The notes beneath the pieces were generated by a model. The model was not told the DNA's origin, searched no databases, and worked only from the letters and a program-made list of their open reading frames with translations. Shown here piece by piece: positions 50,558-61,721 of a stretch of DNA of 64,000 nt. Each line of letters opens with the position of its first letter. The stretch's first letter is position 1. This DNA comes from Flectonema sp. DT1601 (lineage: Eukaryota > Euglenozoa > Diplonemea > Diplonemida > Diplonemidae), in contig OZ025791.1 in NCBI GenBank assembly GCA_964019425.1, positions 968,501 to 1,032,500 on the forward strand, written 5' to 3'. The translations under genes were made by a program, and so were the position numbers.

Positions 50558-53500
50558 TTTTTTATTACGTTTGTAGCTGCCCCTCTCCTAATGGCTGATG
50601 AAAAAATAAAATTAAATTAAACTAAGGAAATGAACAAACAGGTCTCACAGCACGCACACATCAGTACTTAACATCAATGATGTGGTAATCCTATGATAAA
50701 TATTTCATAAAAAACACAGAAGATATAATATTAATTTCCTTACCACAGTAAGACTGCCACAAATACTCACCAGTTGGAGTTAGACCGAGAATCTTTTGAA
50801 AAGCAAATGTGAATGTTGAATGAGTACAGTTGACTTACCGACAACGATTCCTTAACACTATTGGCGAGAGTGGTTATGTGCGGCTGCCATTCTGCTACAG
50901 GATATGTACTAAGAAAGACGTAAGAAAGACAAGAATAGAAATTCATATTACTAGGGGGGAAAGAATAAAAGAAAAAATATATAAAATAAAATTAAAAAAA
51001 AAAAAAAGGGGGGGAAGTGGATTTGCTAAACATCCAGCCGGTGAAAGAAAAATGAGAACAGCGAGAAAACATTGTTGCCGTGCTGTCACAGTTCGAACTC
51101 CAAGTACTACTGAGCCGATCAGTGGATTTCTAAAGCCAGAGTTCGGTGGAACTTTTTATTGTCTGAAGCAGTGGAAGACAGGCTACCCAACTGTTGAAAA
51201 TGACAGCGCAGTTTCGTCCGTTTTTTTATTATGAAAAGAAGCGGCTGACACTTTTAAGAACCAACTTTTGGAACTGAACAACAGAAACCTACAAAAGGAG
51301 TCAACAGATGACTATCAGACTCCCTAACTAAGAAAATAAAAAAAAAACATATGAAATAGGGAGGGAGGGAACACTCAACAATACTTTATCGATTCAGCAA
51401 AGCATACACAAAGTGGGAAGGGGAGATGCACGAAGAAGACGCCTCAATTCGAAGGACCAACAAGAAAGATTTTTTAGTAAAATTCACATGTTTGATCTCT
51501 ACTGCACCAGGGAAACAGTCTGTTAGTTATCACTTGGAACACTTTCCTCATAGAGGGGTCTAAACCCTCTCCTGCAATAGTACAACAGTACTTGTACTAC
51601 AGAGGCGATAAAAGCATAAATTCATTACTAAAACATATCAAGAAAAGAGTGATTATTTCGTTTTTTTACTTTTTTTTACAGAAGTTCTAATCACCGTTGC
51701 TTTAAATATTCTCCCAGAGGTCGCCTATTATATTAATTGAGATTAATAAGAAGGAAAGAGTATGAATGATGAGGTCGCATAACGCGACCGCCAATTAAGA
51801 GAAAGATAAAAAGAATGGGAAACATTAAAATTAAAAGTTAACTGCTACAAAGTGTAGCAACTTTTCAAACTGTCGCCTGTGTTGGAATGAAGTCATAATT
51901 TATGACGTCAGTTATAATATTGCTGACAGCTCTTGACTAAAAGTCACACGGTGAATACTGAATTCCGAATACTACATAAATACGATTCAAAATAAATAAC
52001 AGAACCCCGGAAAGATATTTTTTTTTTTGAGGGAAAAAAAAAAAAAAAGGAATCTCGCAAACAGAGAGCGTAGCCTATCTAAAATACAAATAAAGAAGTT
52101 GGCTAAGTTTCTCCGTCACGATTCTCTTTCTACTGAACAACAAGTTAAAAAAAGAGAACGAGAAAAAAAAGAGAAAAAAAGAAGAAAAAAAAACGCAGAA
52201 CTTAATTTTAGAATCACCAAGGTATATAAGAATCGTCGCTCAATATAGGAAATCGGATATTATAAGGAATTCAAAAAGAAAAAAAAAAGAATCGGCTGCA
52301 TTTTTTTTTTTTTTTTTTTTTTTTTTCACTTCACAATATTTGTTTTGTTTGCGTAATTAGTCACGACTAAAATTCTTATATAAAGGACAGGAGGTAGGTT
52401 ACGCTGTCACGATTCTCTTTCTACTGAACAACGGGGTTTTGTAGATATAAAAAAAAAAAAATAATAATAATAAAAAACAAAAAAAAAAAAAGAGTCGTGA
52501 CAACAACCTCAACTCAGCCTTCCTTCCGATATGCAGAGTAAATATTTTTTTTTAAAACATAAAAAAAATTAAAATTAAAAAAATTAAAAAAGTGATACCA
52601 TTAGTGATAGTTGTTATGTGCATTTAGACAATTGGAGGGATGTAATTAAATTAAATTGTACTCAGTACCTTGTCTAATAATATAGGGTTTTAAACGTGAG
52701 GCGAGGCTATAAAGGAAAAAAGGAAAAAGAAATAAGACACAAACGGGGTTGCTGAAACGATGCAATTAGTTTTCTAAAAACATTGCACCGAAAGGGGATT
52801 TAGGGGGTTGGGATTCTTGGTTGGTTTTTCTTTTCTTTTTCTTTTTTTTAAATAAAACGAACTAAACAAAACAGAAACAAACATGCATCCAACTGATTTG
52901 GCTCTACATCTGAAATGCTCAACACTTTTTCTGTCAACCCCTTATAATAAATATTCAATGCTTTGTATTAGTGCATCGGTTTTTTTTTTTTTTTGTTTTT
53001 TTTTTTAAACATTTTTTTCTTTCTTCTACAATAGTACGTTTCGGGATTCCAACAAAATCACACCTAGCAGTCAGTTAGTTAACTGCTGTCAGAAGACTGC
53101 TGCTGACATTGGAAGCGCATTGTTAAGTTCGGGCATTTCGCAATTGAAATAAAAAGAGAGAGAGGAAGAAAAAAAAGAAGGAAAAAAAAAACGGAGAAAA
53201 GGAATTATTATTATACAACAACAGGGGGGTCATCATTCCCCTCGACAGTGCAGTCGGAAAACTGCGTTCATTTCTACCAACGTAGGAGTTCTACTATTCG
53301 CAAGTTGCTGATGAAGACTTTCCTAACCTTACGGAGGATTTTTCATTTAATTATTTTCTGTTATTCCCTTTTCTGTTAATTTTTCGTTTTTTTTTTTTTT
53401 TTTTTCCCCTTGTTCCTTTTCCCCAAAAATTCGAACAAATAAAAACCCCAAAAGATACGACCTTATTCATTGTGGTCAACGTACAATATATGAACAACAA

Positions 53501-53914
53501 CAACAACAAAAAAAAAAAAAAAAAAAAATGCAAGACTCCGCGACTTACTAATAGTATTTCCTGCAGTCAAAAACCACGTATCGTTTTTCGATGTTAACCG
53601 AAGGGAGAGGTAAGTGCAGGGTGAGCAACCTGCATTTAATGCGCTAGAACTAATAATATAATCCACCTGGATCACAAGCATTCGATATTCGTGAAGTCGA
53701 TCGACCAATAAGAGAAGCAATCTCTCAGTAAAAGAGAGTGACAGAAATAAGAGAAGCTAATCAGAATATTACTACTTGTGTGGGCAACATATGTTACAAC
53801 TGCATTTAACAAACATTCGGTTGGTTGTTATCGAGTAAAGGATTCTCTTTCTTCAGTCCTGCCTTACTCCTTAGCAGCACAAAAGTGCTCGTGAGGGTGC
53901 AATCCAAAAAGTGC
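50558..53914. other. Long intergenic region with repeats
   Basis: No gene is recognised in about 3.3 kb. It is AT-rich with A runs and T runs (26 T at 52301-52326). A perfect 27-nt repeat occurs at 52115-52141 and 52406-52432. Plus-strand open frames here (for example near 50830) are lysine-rich and read through A runs, so I do not call them. Confidence 0.5.
52115..52432. repeat. Perfect 27-nt direct repeat, 291 bp apart
   Basis: The segment GTCACGATTCTCTTTCTACT plus seven more bases is identical at 52115-52141 and 52406-52432, within AT-rich spacer DNA that is otherwise not repeated. Confidence 0.85.
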
Positions 53915-54823
53915 TCAAAGGTTTAACGAAATAACAACTTCCTCAGGGAGATCAGTATTACAAATAGGACAACAAATTGTTACTTCTTGTTGACGTCTCT
54001 TAGCTGCCCAATCTGTACAGCAAGAACGGCACAGACTATGCATACAATGAAGGAATACTATCTCAGAAGTACAGCGCTCTTCAAGGCAGACAGGACAGTC
54101 ACGTAGAGGAACAGGTGCACCAGATGAGGAGGAATCTGAATCTGAAATTGGAGGAGCCGTACGATGCGAACCCCGATGCTCTTCTTGGTCGCGTATCATT
54201 TCCAACACAACAGCCATGTCAGCCTCATCCCGAACCTGTTGCTGACGCCGCTCATTATCTTCCCGAGCGCTACTCAAAGATCGTGCGAATGCCTCTTCCA
54301 TTTCCGGATTATTCGTAAGATGTCTGCTGTTTAAATTAATTCTATTCACTACTGGACGACTTACTCGAGGTGATTCTGTTGCAGCAATTTGAGCTAAAAT
54401 ATGTTCTGTATCCTGACGACCCCACATTGCTTCAACATCAGCTTCTGCCTGAAGAGCAGTACTGGTTGGAGTCAATGGACTCATTACGAGATTTGATGCG
54501 GGAGCTGAAGCAGGTTGGATTGATGATCTACTCTGTTGCCGTGGAGGAGTAGAAAACGAGTTGTTTGTGTTGTTATAATTACTAATGGTCTGCGAGTGCG
54601 TGTACGCACCTGGGTGACTACTAGCGACTGATCTACTTGACAGCATTGCTTGTTGCGGATAAACAGCTGGTTGCTGTAGTACAGTTGCTACATAAGCCTG
54701 ATGTTGACTTGCTTGTTGCTGCTGCTGAGCTGGTGATATACTATTCCTCTGTTGGTAATATACAGAAGTCTGAACATGACTAGTTCCGTATTCATCATCT
54801 TCCTTAGTACATGAGTTCCCCAT
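53915..54823 (-). CDS. N-acylated RING-finger protein (probable E3 ubiquitin ligase)
   Basis: A 302-residue protein. It starts MGNSCTKED, a strong N-myristoylation site with a cysteine for palmitoylation, so it is likely membrane-bound. The first half is Gln/Ser-rich and low-complexity. Around 170-210 is a charged helix with a UIM-like pattern (EMEEAFARSLSSARED). The C-terminal RING-HC finger is complete: CPVCLEE, then CMHSLCRSCC and CCPICN, giving the eight Cys/His zinc ligands. Such proteins pass ubiquitin from an E2 to membrane-linked targets. The ATG follows TATTTGTAAACAG by 18-19 nt. No partner can be named from the neighbours. Confidence 0.85.
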   Translation of the reverse strand: MGNSCTKEDDEYGTSHVQTSVYYQQRNSISPAQQQQQASQHQAYVATVLQQPAVYPQQAMLSSRSVASSHPGAYTHSQTISNYNNTNNSFSTPPRQQSRSSIQPASAPASNLVMSPLTPTSTALQAEADVEAMWGRQDTEHILAQIAATESPRVSRPVVNRINLNSRHLTNNPEMEEAFARSLSSAREDNERRQQQVRDEADMAVVLEMIRDQEEHRGSHRTAPPISDSDSSSSGAPVPLRDCPVCLEERCTSEIVFLHCMHSLCRSCCTDWAAKRRQQEVTICCPICNTDLPEEVVISLNL

Positions 54824-55125
54824 TCTTGTGGTTACAGGGACTGTTTACAAATAAAAATAATGCTTATGATCGACCTAAATTAGTAATGAGTTTTTTGATT
54901 ATTAAAGATCTCTGAGTTCACTTCTTCTTATTCCTTACAACAAATAACTAAAGGGACAACTACAGTAGGACGCTTCTCTTTCTTAAGCTTTAATAATTGT
55001 GGTTTTGACCATCAGAAAACAACAATAAATGGAATCATAAAAAAGGTGTTTTCAAAAAAAAACAAAAAAAAAAGAGAAGGTTTTTATTCGAACTAACCAC
55101 CAAAGATATTGTGAGGAACACAGAC

Positions 55126-55157
<32 letters not shown>

Positions 55158-55307
55158 GAGAGAGATTCCGTTTTATGTATGCAGCCAGAAAAATATAATA
55201 CTCTCAACAAGAGATGGGGAAACATTCCACAATATGAGCAAGAAAACAACAGCAACTCAATCTATCATCTCACAAGAGCCCTTATAACCAATAGTTGGCT
55301 TCTTCGT

Positions 55308-55343
<36 letters not shown>

Positions 55344-55647
55344 CATTTAACATCTCAGAGAAGAGTTCGTTAATTAGAGTCCTCTACTAAAACAGGTTCT
55401 TAAAGGGAAATAAAAATTAAAATAAATAAACGAAAAATGACAAAATTAAAACAATACGAAACAGAACAAAAAATAAAAAGGGCTGGTTGCGGATCTATTC
55501 TACATGAGTGCCGTGAACTGATACTGGAGCATAAAAAGCATCTTAGCATCTTAGTAAAGTAATGACATGTGTTGCTCAAATTACCTGCTTTCACAAAATA
55601 AGAAAGGGGGAAAAAAAAAAAAAAGAAACGTGAGAAACCGCCAAAAT

Positions 55648-55692
<45 letters not shown>

Positions 55693-56019
55693 AAGTGAAT
55701 GCTGTGAAATTAATAACAGTATTATATACTTCTTCTTCTTTTTTTCTTTTTTTTCCCCCCCCCCCATTCAGAAAATAAGTTCTACTCTCTCATTTGTAAC
55801 AATCATACTTCTGTCCGTAAAAGAAGACAGACAGGTAACATGAAATAAAAGTAATTTATTAAACACAATTTGGATTGGTTCTAACGAATAGCTGTCTCTG
55901 TATTGAAACGACCATCAAATATGAAATCGCGTGGATTTCAAAACTCGTTTCGCTGCAAAACGAACAACAAAGTAGTTAGTCGAATTGCTTGGATTTGCTT
56001 ACTAAGTAGTAATAGTTAA
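54824..56019. other. Intergenic region with very long T runs
   Basis: No gene is seen. T runs at 55130-55157, 55315-55343 and the longest in the window, 42 T at 55650-55691, are followed by a T/C-rich patch with a C run at 55756-55765. Confidence 0.6.
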
Positions 56020-58104
56020 TTACCACATATCAGTAGAATTAGGAGGTAGTTGTACTCTCCTGCCTCGACCTTGCTGTGGCACCAGAGGGTGTTCCCTCAC
56101 GGGATTAGAAGAAGTTCGCGAACGTGTGAAACTTCCACCAACTCCAGACCCTCCATTATCGGATCCGTGTAGAGGAGGCCGAAGACCACCATCACCAGTT
56201 TTGCCATCCCCAGACTTGGCCATAACTGCTACGTTTCCATTTCCGTTTCCACTGATGCTGTCCCTTTGTCTTGGAACTGTAGCAGGTGCGTTGTTTGCAG
56301 TGCTGTCACCTGATTTCCTCTTCGGAAACTGAAAACTACTATTAATCACAAAGTTATTACTACTACTGTTGTTACTCGGAATATCAAAACTAGACCGACT
56401 AACAGAATCAATATTTTCAAGAGCCCTTTGGTTCAGGTGCTGTGCCGACTCAGGCGGCTCTATAATTTCGGGTGGTTCCGGAACTTCCTTCTGCTCGTAT
56501 TCATCACCAAGAGCACGAAAGCCGTTGTAGTCTCGACCGAGGGCCACCTTTACTTCTTGATCTTTTAGTAGTTCTTTACCAACACGTGCTTCTTGTTCTG
56601 CTAATTCTTTCTGTCTGTCCTGCAAGTAAGTTGTGATAGAACCCTTGTGTAGAACAAACAGTCCTCCAATGCAACAAACTGCAGCCAAACTGCTTACTAA
56701 TATCACATCGAGTGTCGTGAGACTATTGGAATTTGAGTTGTCCAGATCAACACCCACAGGTAACAATAAGGTATTAGTCACGTGTACTATTCCGTCAGTA
56801 GCTATACGAACCTCAACCAGTTCAGACATTTGCCTGCTTGAATGAATGAAAAGAGAGGTGCCTCTGTTGTCAACAACAATAGTCTCGTTGTCGTATGTTC
56901 GGAGGGGTGTCGTTGATGCTCGTAGTCTTTCCATATCGTAGTACCCCTTTACCATACAGAATTGGACGATTCTCTTCATTGTATCCGGACCGTGCTCATT
57001 AAAGTCGGCAGCAGTCCTGATTCCAGCCGCTGAAAAGGCCTCATCAGTTGGTGAAAAAAACGTAATATTCTTGGCAAGCACTGCAGACCGCATACCAGAG
57101 TAGCTCACAGCAGCTCCAAATAAAGGAGGTAGTCTTCCGACATCAAGAACTGAGCTTTGGGGAATTTCGAAATTAAGCGGCAGCAACAAAGAGTCAATCG
57201 CATACACAACTCCTTCTGTAGTTGTTGTGTTGTATAAGATTGTTGCAGCCGCGAACCCTTGTTTTTCACCTTTTACTTGACCTCCTTCAAGAGTTACAGC
57301 ACTATTAAGAAGTCTAGTTTGTAGCACTGCATTACCAGTTTGGAGTGAACTTTGAGAGTAAAACTGATTAAGAAATGTATAACGGATGAAGCGCTGAATG
57401 TGTTCCTTTGGCCAACTCGATAGCGATTCTGGAGTGATGTCGCGAAAGGCAAAAGCGGCATCAGAAGGAGCCAATATCGTCAAATCCTTGAATTCTCCGG
57501 CAACGACACGATCTCCCATTCCAGATAGTGAAAGCGCAGTCGCGTACGTCCTCGGTATATTCATATTCACCCGAACATTTGTATTTGGTAGATTAAGAGT
57601 TTGAGAAAACAACACGGCATTCGTATAATAAATAACTCCATTATTGGTTGGAGTCCCATCAAGACTTTTCGAGAATGCCGGTACTGACTGTGACGAAGTA
57701 GTTATCTGAACTTTTCCATTTAATAATGAAAGGTCTAAACGAGTCCCTTCATCTGAAGCATGAATTAGAACTCGAGAACCACCAGTAATGTCAACATCTC
57801 TTGAACGGATTATAGATCCTGAGAGCATATGGAGTTGGAGAAACTTTCGTAACACCAAAACATCTCTTTTTATCAACTGAAGCCATCCATCAGGTATTTT
57901 TGCAAACGCATCATCAGTTGGATGGAACAGTGTTAGTTTTTGTTGCTTCAGCTGAGCCTTCAAATCCGTCACTCCCTGTGAATTGTAAAGGTTTCTCATT
58001 ATAGTCATATTCCCAGTTTCCACAACTACACCCACATCCTGTGACAACCCTACAGACAGCAGCGCTAACAATTTAACTAAAACAATAACAGTAATCGGAA
58101 TCAT
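56020..58104 (-). CDS. FAS1 (fasciclin)-domain cell-surface protein
   Basis: A 694-residue type I membrane protein with adhesion-type domains. The signal peptide is MIPITVIVLVKLLALLSVGLSQ. Three FAS1 domains follow (about 25-165, 170-320, 325-460) with typical cores such as LTLFHPTDDAFAKIP, LTILAPSDAAFAF and ITFFSPTDEAFSAAG. A transmembrane helix lies near 470-492 (LDVILVSSLAAVCCIGGLFVL), then a cytoplasmic tail of about 200 residues that is polar and Ser/Asn/Gly-rich. The frame is open 31 codons upstream of this Met, but that includes a TTATCTAAACAG acceptor. After it the first ATG is followed at once by TGA (a two-codon upstream frame), and the next is the one chosen. FAS1 proteins usually mediate cell or surface attachment. 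Confidence 0.85.
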   Translation of the reverse strand: MIPITVIVLVKLLALLSVGLSQDVGVVVETGNMTIMRNLYNSQGVTDLKAQLKQQKLTLFHPTDDAFAKIPDGWLQLIKRDVLVLRKFLQLHMLSGSIIRSRDVDITGGSRVLIHASDEGTRLDLSLLNGKVQITTSSQSVPAFSKSLDGTPTNNGVIYYTNAVLFSQTLNLPNTNVRVNMNIPRTYATALSLSGMGDRVVAGEFKDLTILAPSDAAFAFRDITPESLSSWPKEHIQRFIRYTFLNQFYSQSSLQTGNAVLQTRLLNSAVTLEGGQVKGEKQGFAAATILYNTTTTEGVVYAIDSLLLPLNFEIPQSSVLDVGRLPPLFGAAVSYSGMRSAVLAKNITFFSPTDEAFSAAGIRTAADFNEHGPDTMKRIVQFCMVKGYYDMERLRASTTPLRTYDNETIVVDNRGTSLFIHSSRQMSELVEVRIATDGIVHVTNTLLLPVGVDLDNSNSNSLTTLDVILVSSLAAVCCIGGLFVLHKGSITTYLQDRQKELAEQEARVGKELLKDQEVKVALGRDYNGFRALGDEYEQKEVPEPPEIIEPPESAQHLNQRALENIDSVSRSSFDIPSNNSSSNNFVINSSFQFPKRKSGDSTANNAPATVPRQRDSISGNGNGNVAVMAKSGDGKTGDGGLRPPLHGSDNGGSGVGGSFTRSRTSSNPVREHPLVPQQGRGRRVQLPPNSTDMW

Positions 58105-58363
58105 CTTACTTTTCTTTGTATTTTGATGTTTAAAACTCAGCTCACATTTCGCGTAACGAAGTGACTGTGACTGTTTAGATAAAAGGAAACGTAACAACCA
58201 AACAATACTGAAAGATATACTAGTAGTGATCTAAAATAGTGAAACCGTATTGCATCTGCTTCGAAGGGAATAATGTAAATAATCAGAGTGAGCTTTGAAT
58301 CCGATATCACTGATATCGACGAAAAGTGTAAATAAACAGAACTCACAAAAAACAAAACTTCTT

Positions 58364-59665
58364 TTATGTATGCTCGTCAGAGACAATAACAGAATTATCA
58401 GGCATGAAGTATTCCATGTAACTTTTTAAAGTGCTGACAGGGACAGCTTTGTGACTGATAGGCTGAGGTGTAGACCGACGACTTGCAGGAGTAGACTGCT
58501 GATGACGTGGTTTAGTTGGTCGCAAACAAGTTGGGAGATTGTTAGGTGACGGTGTCAACGGTCGCAATGGATGGTACGAACGATAAGTTCTCATTCCGTG
58601 CATGGAACAGATATTCCGTGAAGAGAGATTACTGTTGGGTGATTGTTTTGAAGTGTACAGACCCAATCCCTTTCCGTCACTCAGATCCAAAGTGGGCAGA
58701 TGACTAACTATCAATTCCCTTCGTCGTATTTTGCTGTGCATCAGCCTACTTAGAACCAAACCATATATTGAAGCAGGTGTTTCATTCATAATGGAATCTG
58801 ATTGTGAGATTGAAGTACCGTCTTTCCTTACCAGACTACCATGCTTATTGAGATCACTTAAAGTAATAATATTCTCATTCATGTCGTTAGTACAATAATC
58901 ATTGAAACCATCTGACTGCAAGGTATGATTTTGCTGTTGCTTATCAAGTTTACGAGAAGCATCTTCTTCGAGCAGTGCAGCTACAAGCTCACCATTCTGC
59001 TGTGGAAGTGTGATAAAAGTAACTGGCAAGCCGTCTGTCGGTCTAAAATTCTCATCACGCACAGTTTGATCCATCCCGTCCAGCGTGAATGGAATCACCT
59101 CATTTGTGTCAGTAACTTGCACAAATCCTTTGTCACCCATGCCTATGAGCACTGTGCCCGATTGCCGCATCATACCGCAGGTATATCTGTCACTTAATGA
59201 TATTTGCTTCATTTCCGTAACTGGCAGCAGTGTGTTATTTTGTATCCCCTGAATACATTCAACCCGGAATTGAACTTCGTTACTTAATGCTGACACATAC
59301 CGCTTGCTAAAGGGATGTTTATTCACCCGCCCCTTTAGGTGTTCGCCAACTGGTAGTTTGTCAACCGGAAAACCATCAAAACGGAATCCTCGTACTCCGA
59401 ATTCGAGGCTTGCACGGTTTTCTCTGTAGACTTCAGCTTTCGGTCCCAGAAATTCTGTAGTAACGAGATCCTCTACTGCAGCTTCCACTGATCCAATCAG
59501 AAGCCCCATTTTCTTAACACTCTCTTCTTTTTGCCACGGGGACCGCTTTCGCGGAATGGGGCCTATAAAACTCCATTCAGAACCCAACAATCTCGTCCCA
59601 CAGCAAGTTTTAATAGATTTTGAAGAACATCTCGATCGCGGAGTGCTTGTTGGTCGTTCTTTCAT
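58364..59665 (-). CDS. Uncharacterised 433-residue protein
   Basis: I do not recognise a family. The first 50 residues are basic and Ser/Thr-rich with several prolines. Residues about 55-215 look folded, with alternating strands (LEFGVRGFRFDGFPVDKLPVG, VQFRVECIQG, GTVLIGMGDKGFVQVTD). The C-terminal 200 residues are polar and low-complexity, ending in a run of Pro/Thr/Arg. There is no signal peptide or membrane segment. The start ATG lies 5 nt after TTTCTCTCTTCACCAG, a very good splice acceptor, which supports a real gene. A LINE fragment begins right behind this acceptor, so the upstream part of the locus is disturbed. Confidence 0.7.
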   Translation of the reverse strand: MKERPTSTPRSRCSSKSIKTCCGTRLLGSEWSFIGPIPRKRSPWQKEESVKKMGLLIGSVEAAVEDLVTTEFLGPKAEVYRENRASLEFGVRGFRFDGFPVDKLPVGEHLKGRVNKHPFSKRYVSALSNEVQFRVECIQGIQNNTLLPVTEMKQISLSDRYTCGMMRQSGTVLIGMGDKGFVQVTDTNEVIPFTLDGMDQTVRDENFRPTDGLPVTFITLPQQNGELVAALLEEDASRKLDKQQQNHTLQSDGFNDYCTNDMNENIITLSDLNKHGSLVRKDGTSISQSDSIMNETPASIYGLVLSRLMHSKIRRRELIVSHLPTLDLSDGKGLGLYTSKQSPNSNLSSRNICSMHGMRTYRSYHPLRPLTPSPNNLPTCLRPTKPRHQQSTPASRRSTPQPISHKAVPVSTLKSYMEYFMPDNSVIVSDEHT

Positions 59666-59699
59666 TTAATCCTGGTGAAGAGAGAAATCGTGTCTGCGC

Positions 59700-61011
59700 C
59701 TCTAGACAGAAATCAGGGTCCCATTATAATAAACTCATGCAAACTCAAAGTTAAAGGCCACACAAAATGCCTCCGCTACTTGCAGGAATTACAAGCGGAG
59801 AGAGCACAGGTGAAGGAGCTTAATCACTTGAGGGCGGATGAAGATGACGTTGCGATGGCAGTCGTACAACGGGAAGTCGCATCGGATGATAATCTCCATC
59901 TGAATATGATGCGTGAACTGGAAGGGGACAAGAAAAAGAGCTCGAAGGTAGTTACTGAAGCTCAACTGAGAGGGAGTGTCTTAGGACTCAGATGACGAAG
60001 GAGGCGGGTAAGCTTGCATTCGTTCAAGGGAAATTCGAAAATGATGCCCTGAAAGAGGAGGCCTTGGTGATGAGACTGGAGCTGGTGCCGGAGTACTGGC
60101 CGGATAACATGGTATTGTCAGAGGCTAGCGACAAAGCTGGTGGGAGAGGAGTGTACCTCACAACCACGAAGGAAGTAAGAAGGAGAATGGCTGGGGTCGA
60201 GCTGGATGCCTGGAAGTCGCTGACCTTGATAACGATTTGCAGATAAGGAGTCCTCCTTTGGTAGGCGGAGCCTACCAAATGTTTCCGTGTTTTTCCAATT
60301 GTCAGACTTAAGTCAAAAAGAAAGTATAAAAGAAAGACAAACATAGAAGTGAAAAAAAGAAAAGAGTCTGGTAGCACAAACGAGTGTAACCAAAAGAAGA
60401 AAAGAAAAGCCCTTTGTTGCCAGGGCCGAATAGGAGAAAAGATGGTCCTTCTTGCAAACCGAATGTAATCAGTTGGAATTGCCGCACCATCTCGAACAAA
60501 ATGGAGTTCATTGGACACATCCTGAGTAAGCTTGGCCCCGACGTACTATGCCTTCAGAAGACTTCTTGCAGGATGGCATTGTCCCATTGGAATTACGTTT
60601 GCTACAGGAGGGATAGGCCAGGAAGGGGAGGAGGCCTGATCTCTTTAATAAAACGAGGGATTTAACATGATTGCTTTGATATCTCCACACCGTCGATGAG
60701 AGGAACTGTTGAGTCGATGGGTCAGAATTAACGAAGACGTAAGTATTCTCAACATCTACTCCCCACCGAGCTCGAGGATTAATTTTAAACTATTCTCCCT
60801 GAAACGTGTTGGGAAGTTCATACTCGCTGGTGACTTCAACGCACACGGTCCAAGAAAACCGACGTAAAAGGCTGTGACCTTCTCAGCTGGACAGGGCAAG
60901 AGGACCTCCTGATTGCGAACCCGCCAGGTCTAGCGACATTGCCGAGACATGGGACCTCGCCCGATCTGATCCTGCACGTCGAAGGCGACACACTCTCAAG
61001 AGTAGTCACCG
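59700..61011 (+). mobile_element. Decayed LINE fragment with apurinic-type endonuclease
   Basis: The sequence begins with two short overlapping frames (59675-59995 and 59992-60246), charged and probably from the first coding region. From 60414 comes the start of an APE-type endonuclease (PNVISWNCRTISNKMEF, LGPDVLCLQKT, RPGRGGGLISLI), and after a frame change near 60665 the later motifs LAGDFNAHG (near 60830) and PDLILHVEGD. These are hallmarks of the non-LTR (Ingi/Jockey-like) nuclease. Stops and frame changes interrupt the coding. The reverse transcriptase and the 3' end are missing: the element stops at about 61011 against the stub of an epimerase gene. It is not functional. Confidence 0.75.
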
Positions 61012-61222
61012 CATCGATATTCCCACGAGATAAATCATCGATCACTGTGACGTGATATCCAACTTCTAAAGGTCTCATCGCTGCATGAGAACCAATATAA
61101 CCACCCCCTGTTACTAGGTTGTGTCCCTTTGTTGGAAATACCTGCGCGGGTGAGGGTTGTTGTTTTAGAATGCACCAATACACCAGCAGTGTCACTACTG
61201 CTGCAAGTATGGTGGCATTCAT
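61012..61222 (-). pseudogene. 5' stub of a UDP-glucose 4-epimerase gene
   Basis: About 70 codons of the N-terminus remain. After a signal-anchor-like helix (ILAAVVTLLVYWCIL) comes the NAD-binding start of the SDR-extended epimerase fold: LVTGGGYIGSH, then GYHVTVIDDLSRGN. The family motif is normally VTGGAGYIGSH, so one residue is missing from the glycine-rich loop. The frame then runs straight into antisense LINE sequence at about 61011, and the rest of the gene is not found downstream. A CTCTCTCATCAG splice acceptor still precedes the ATG. In a complete form it would interconvert UDP-glucose and UDP-galactose. It is clearly dead here. Confidence 0.75.
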
Positions 61223-61721
61223 GCGAACGTTTTTTGTCTGATGAGAGAGTGATAACAACTACTAAGACTAACTAAATTCAACCACTGCCACACAACATGA
61301 TGATTCTGTTTACGAACAAGGGTAACAATTAGTCGGCAGCAATCTCGCAACGAGTGTCAACAACAAACACGATAGCTTCCTAGACCTAGCTAGTGTTATA
61401 GTGAAAGTTTTAAAATACGCAAAGGAAACCAGCAGCCAGAACCTCAATACGATATATAATCGGATAAAAGATGTGAGGTAATTAAATTGAGAAATAAAAC
61501 AAACACAATGACCAAAACCCATAGAAATGGAAGTCAACACGTCAGCGGTTGATTTCACTCCAAAGTCATAGAAATGACTTTTTTAAAATTCGGAGCAAAA
61601 AAAAGAAGGAAGGAAGGAAGGAAGGAAAAAAAGAATAGAAACGTAAAATACAATATTTTATAAACGAAAGTACAAAAACAGCAACTAGTGTAACCTTGTA
61701 AGGTCATTCTTGATACAATAT
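61223..61721. other. Intergenic region with GAAG microsatellite
   Basis: No gene is seen. A short run of GAAG units lies near 61607-61625. Confidence 0.5.

Noticed and set aside
51066-51130. Second tRNA-like sequence (AGTTCGAACTCC)
   Set aside because: No cloverleaf can be formed around it.
50830-51234. 134-codon plus-strand frame
   Set aside because: It reads through an A run, is lysine-rich, starts at a non-ATG codon and lies opposite to the local gene direction without a splice acceptor.
59675-60246. Two plus-strand frames as host genes
   Set aside because: They adjoin the LINE endonuclease on the same strand and are best read as its first coding region.
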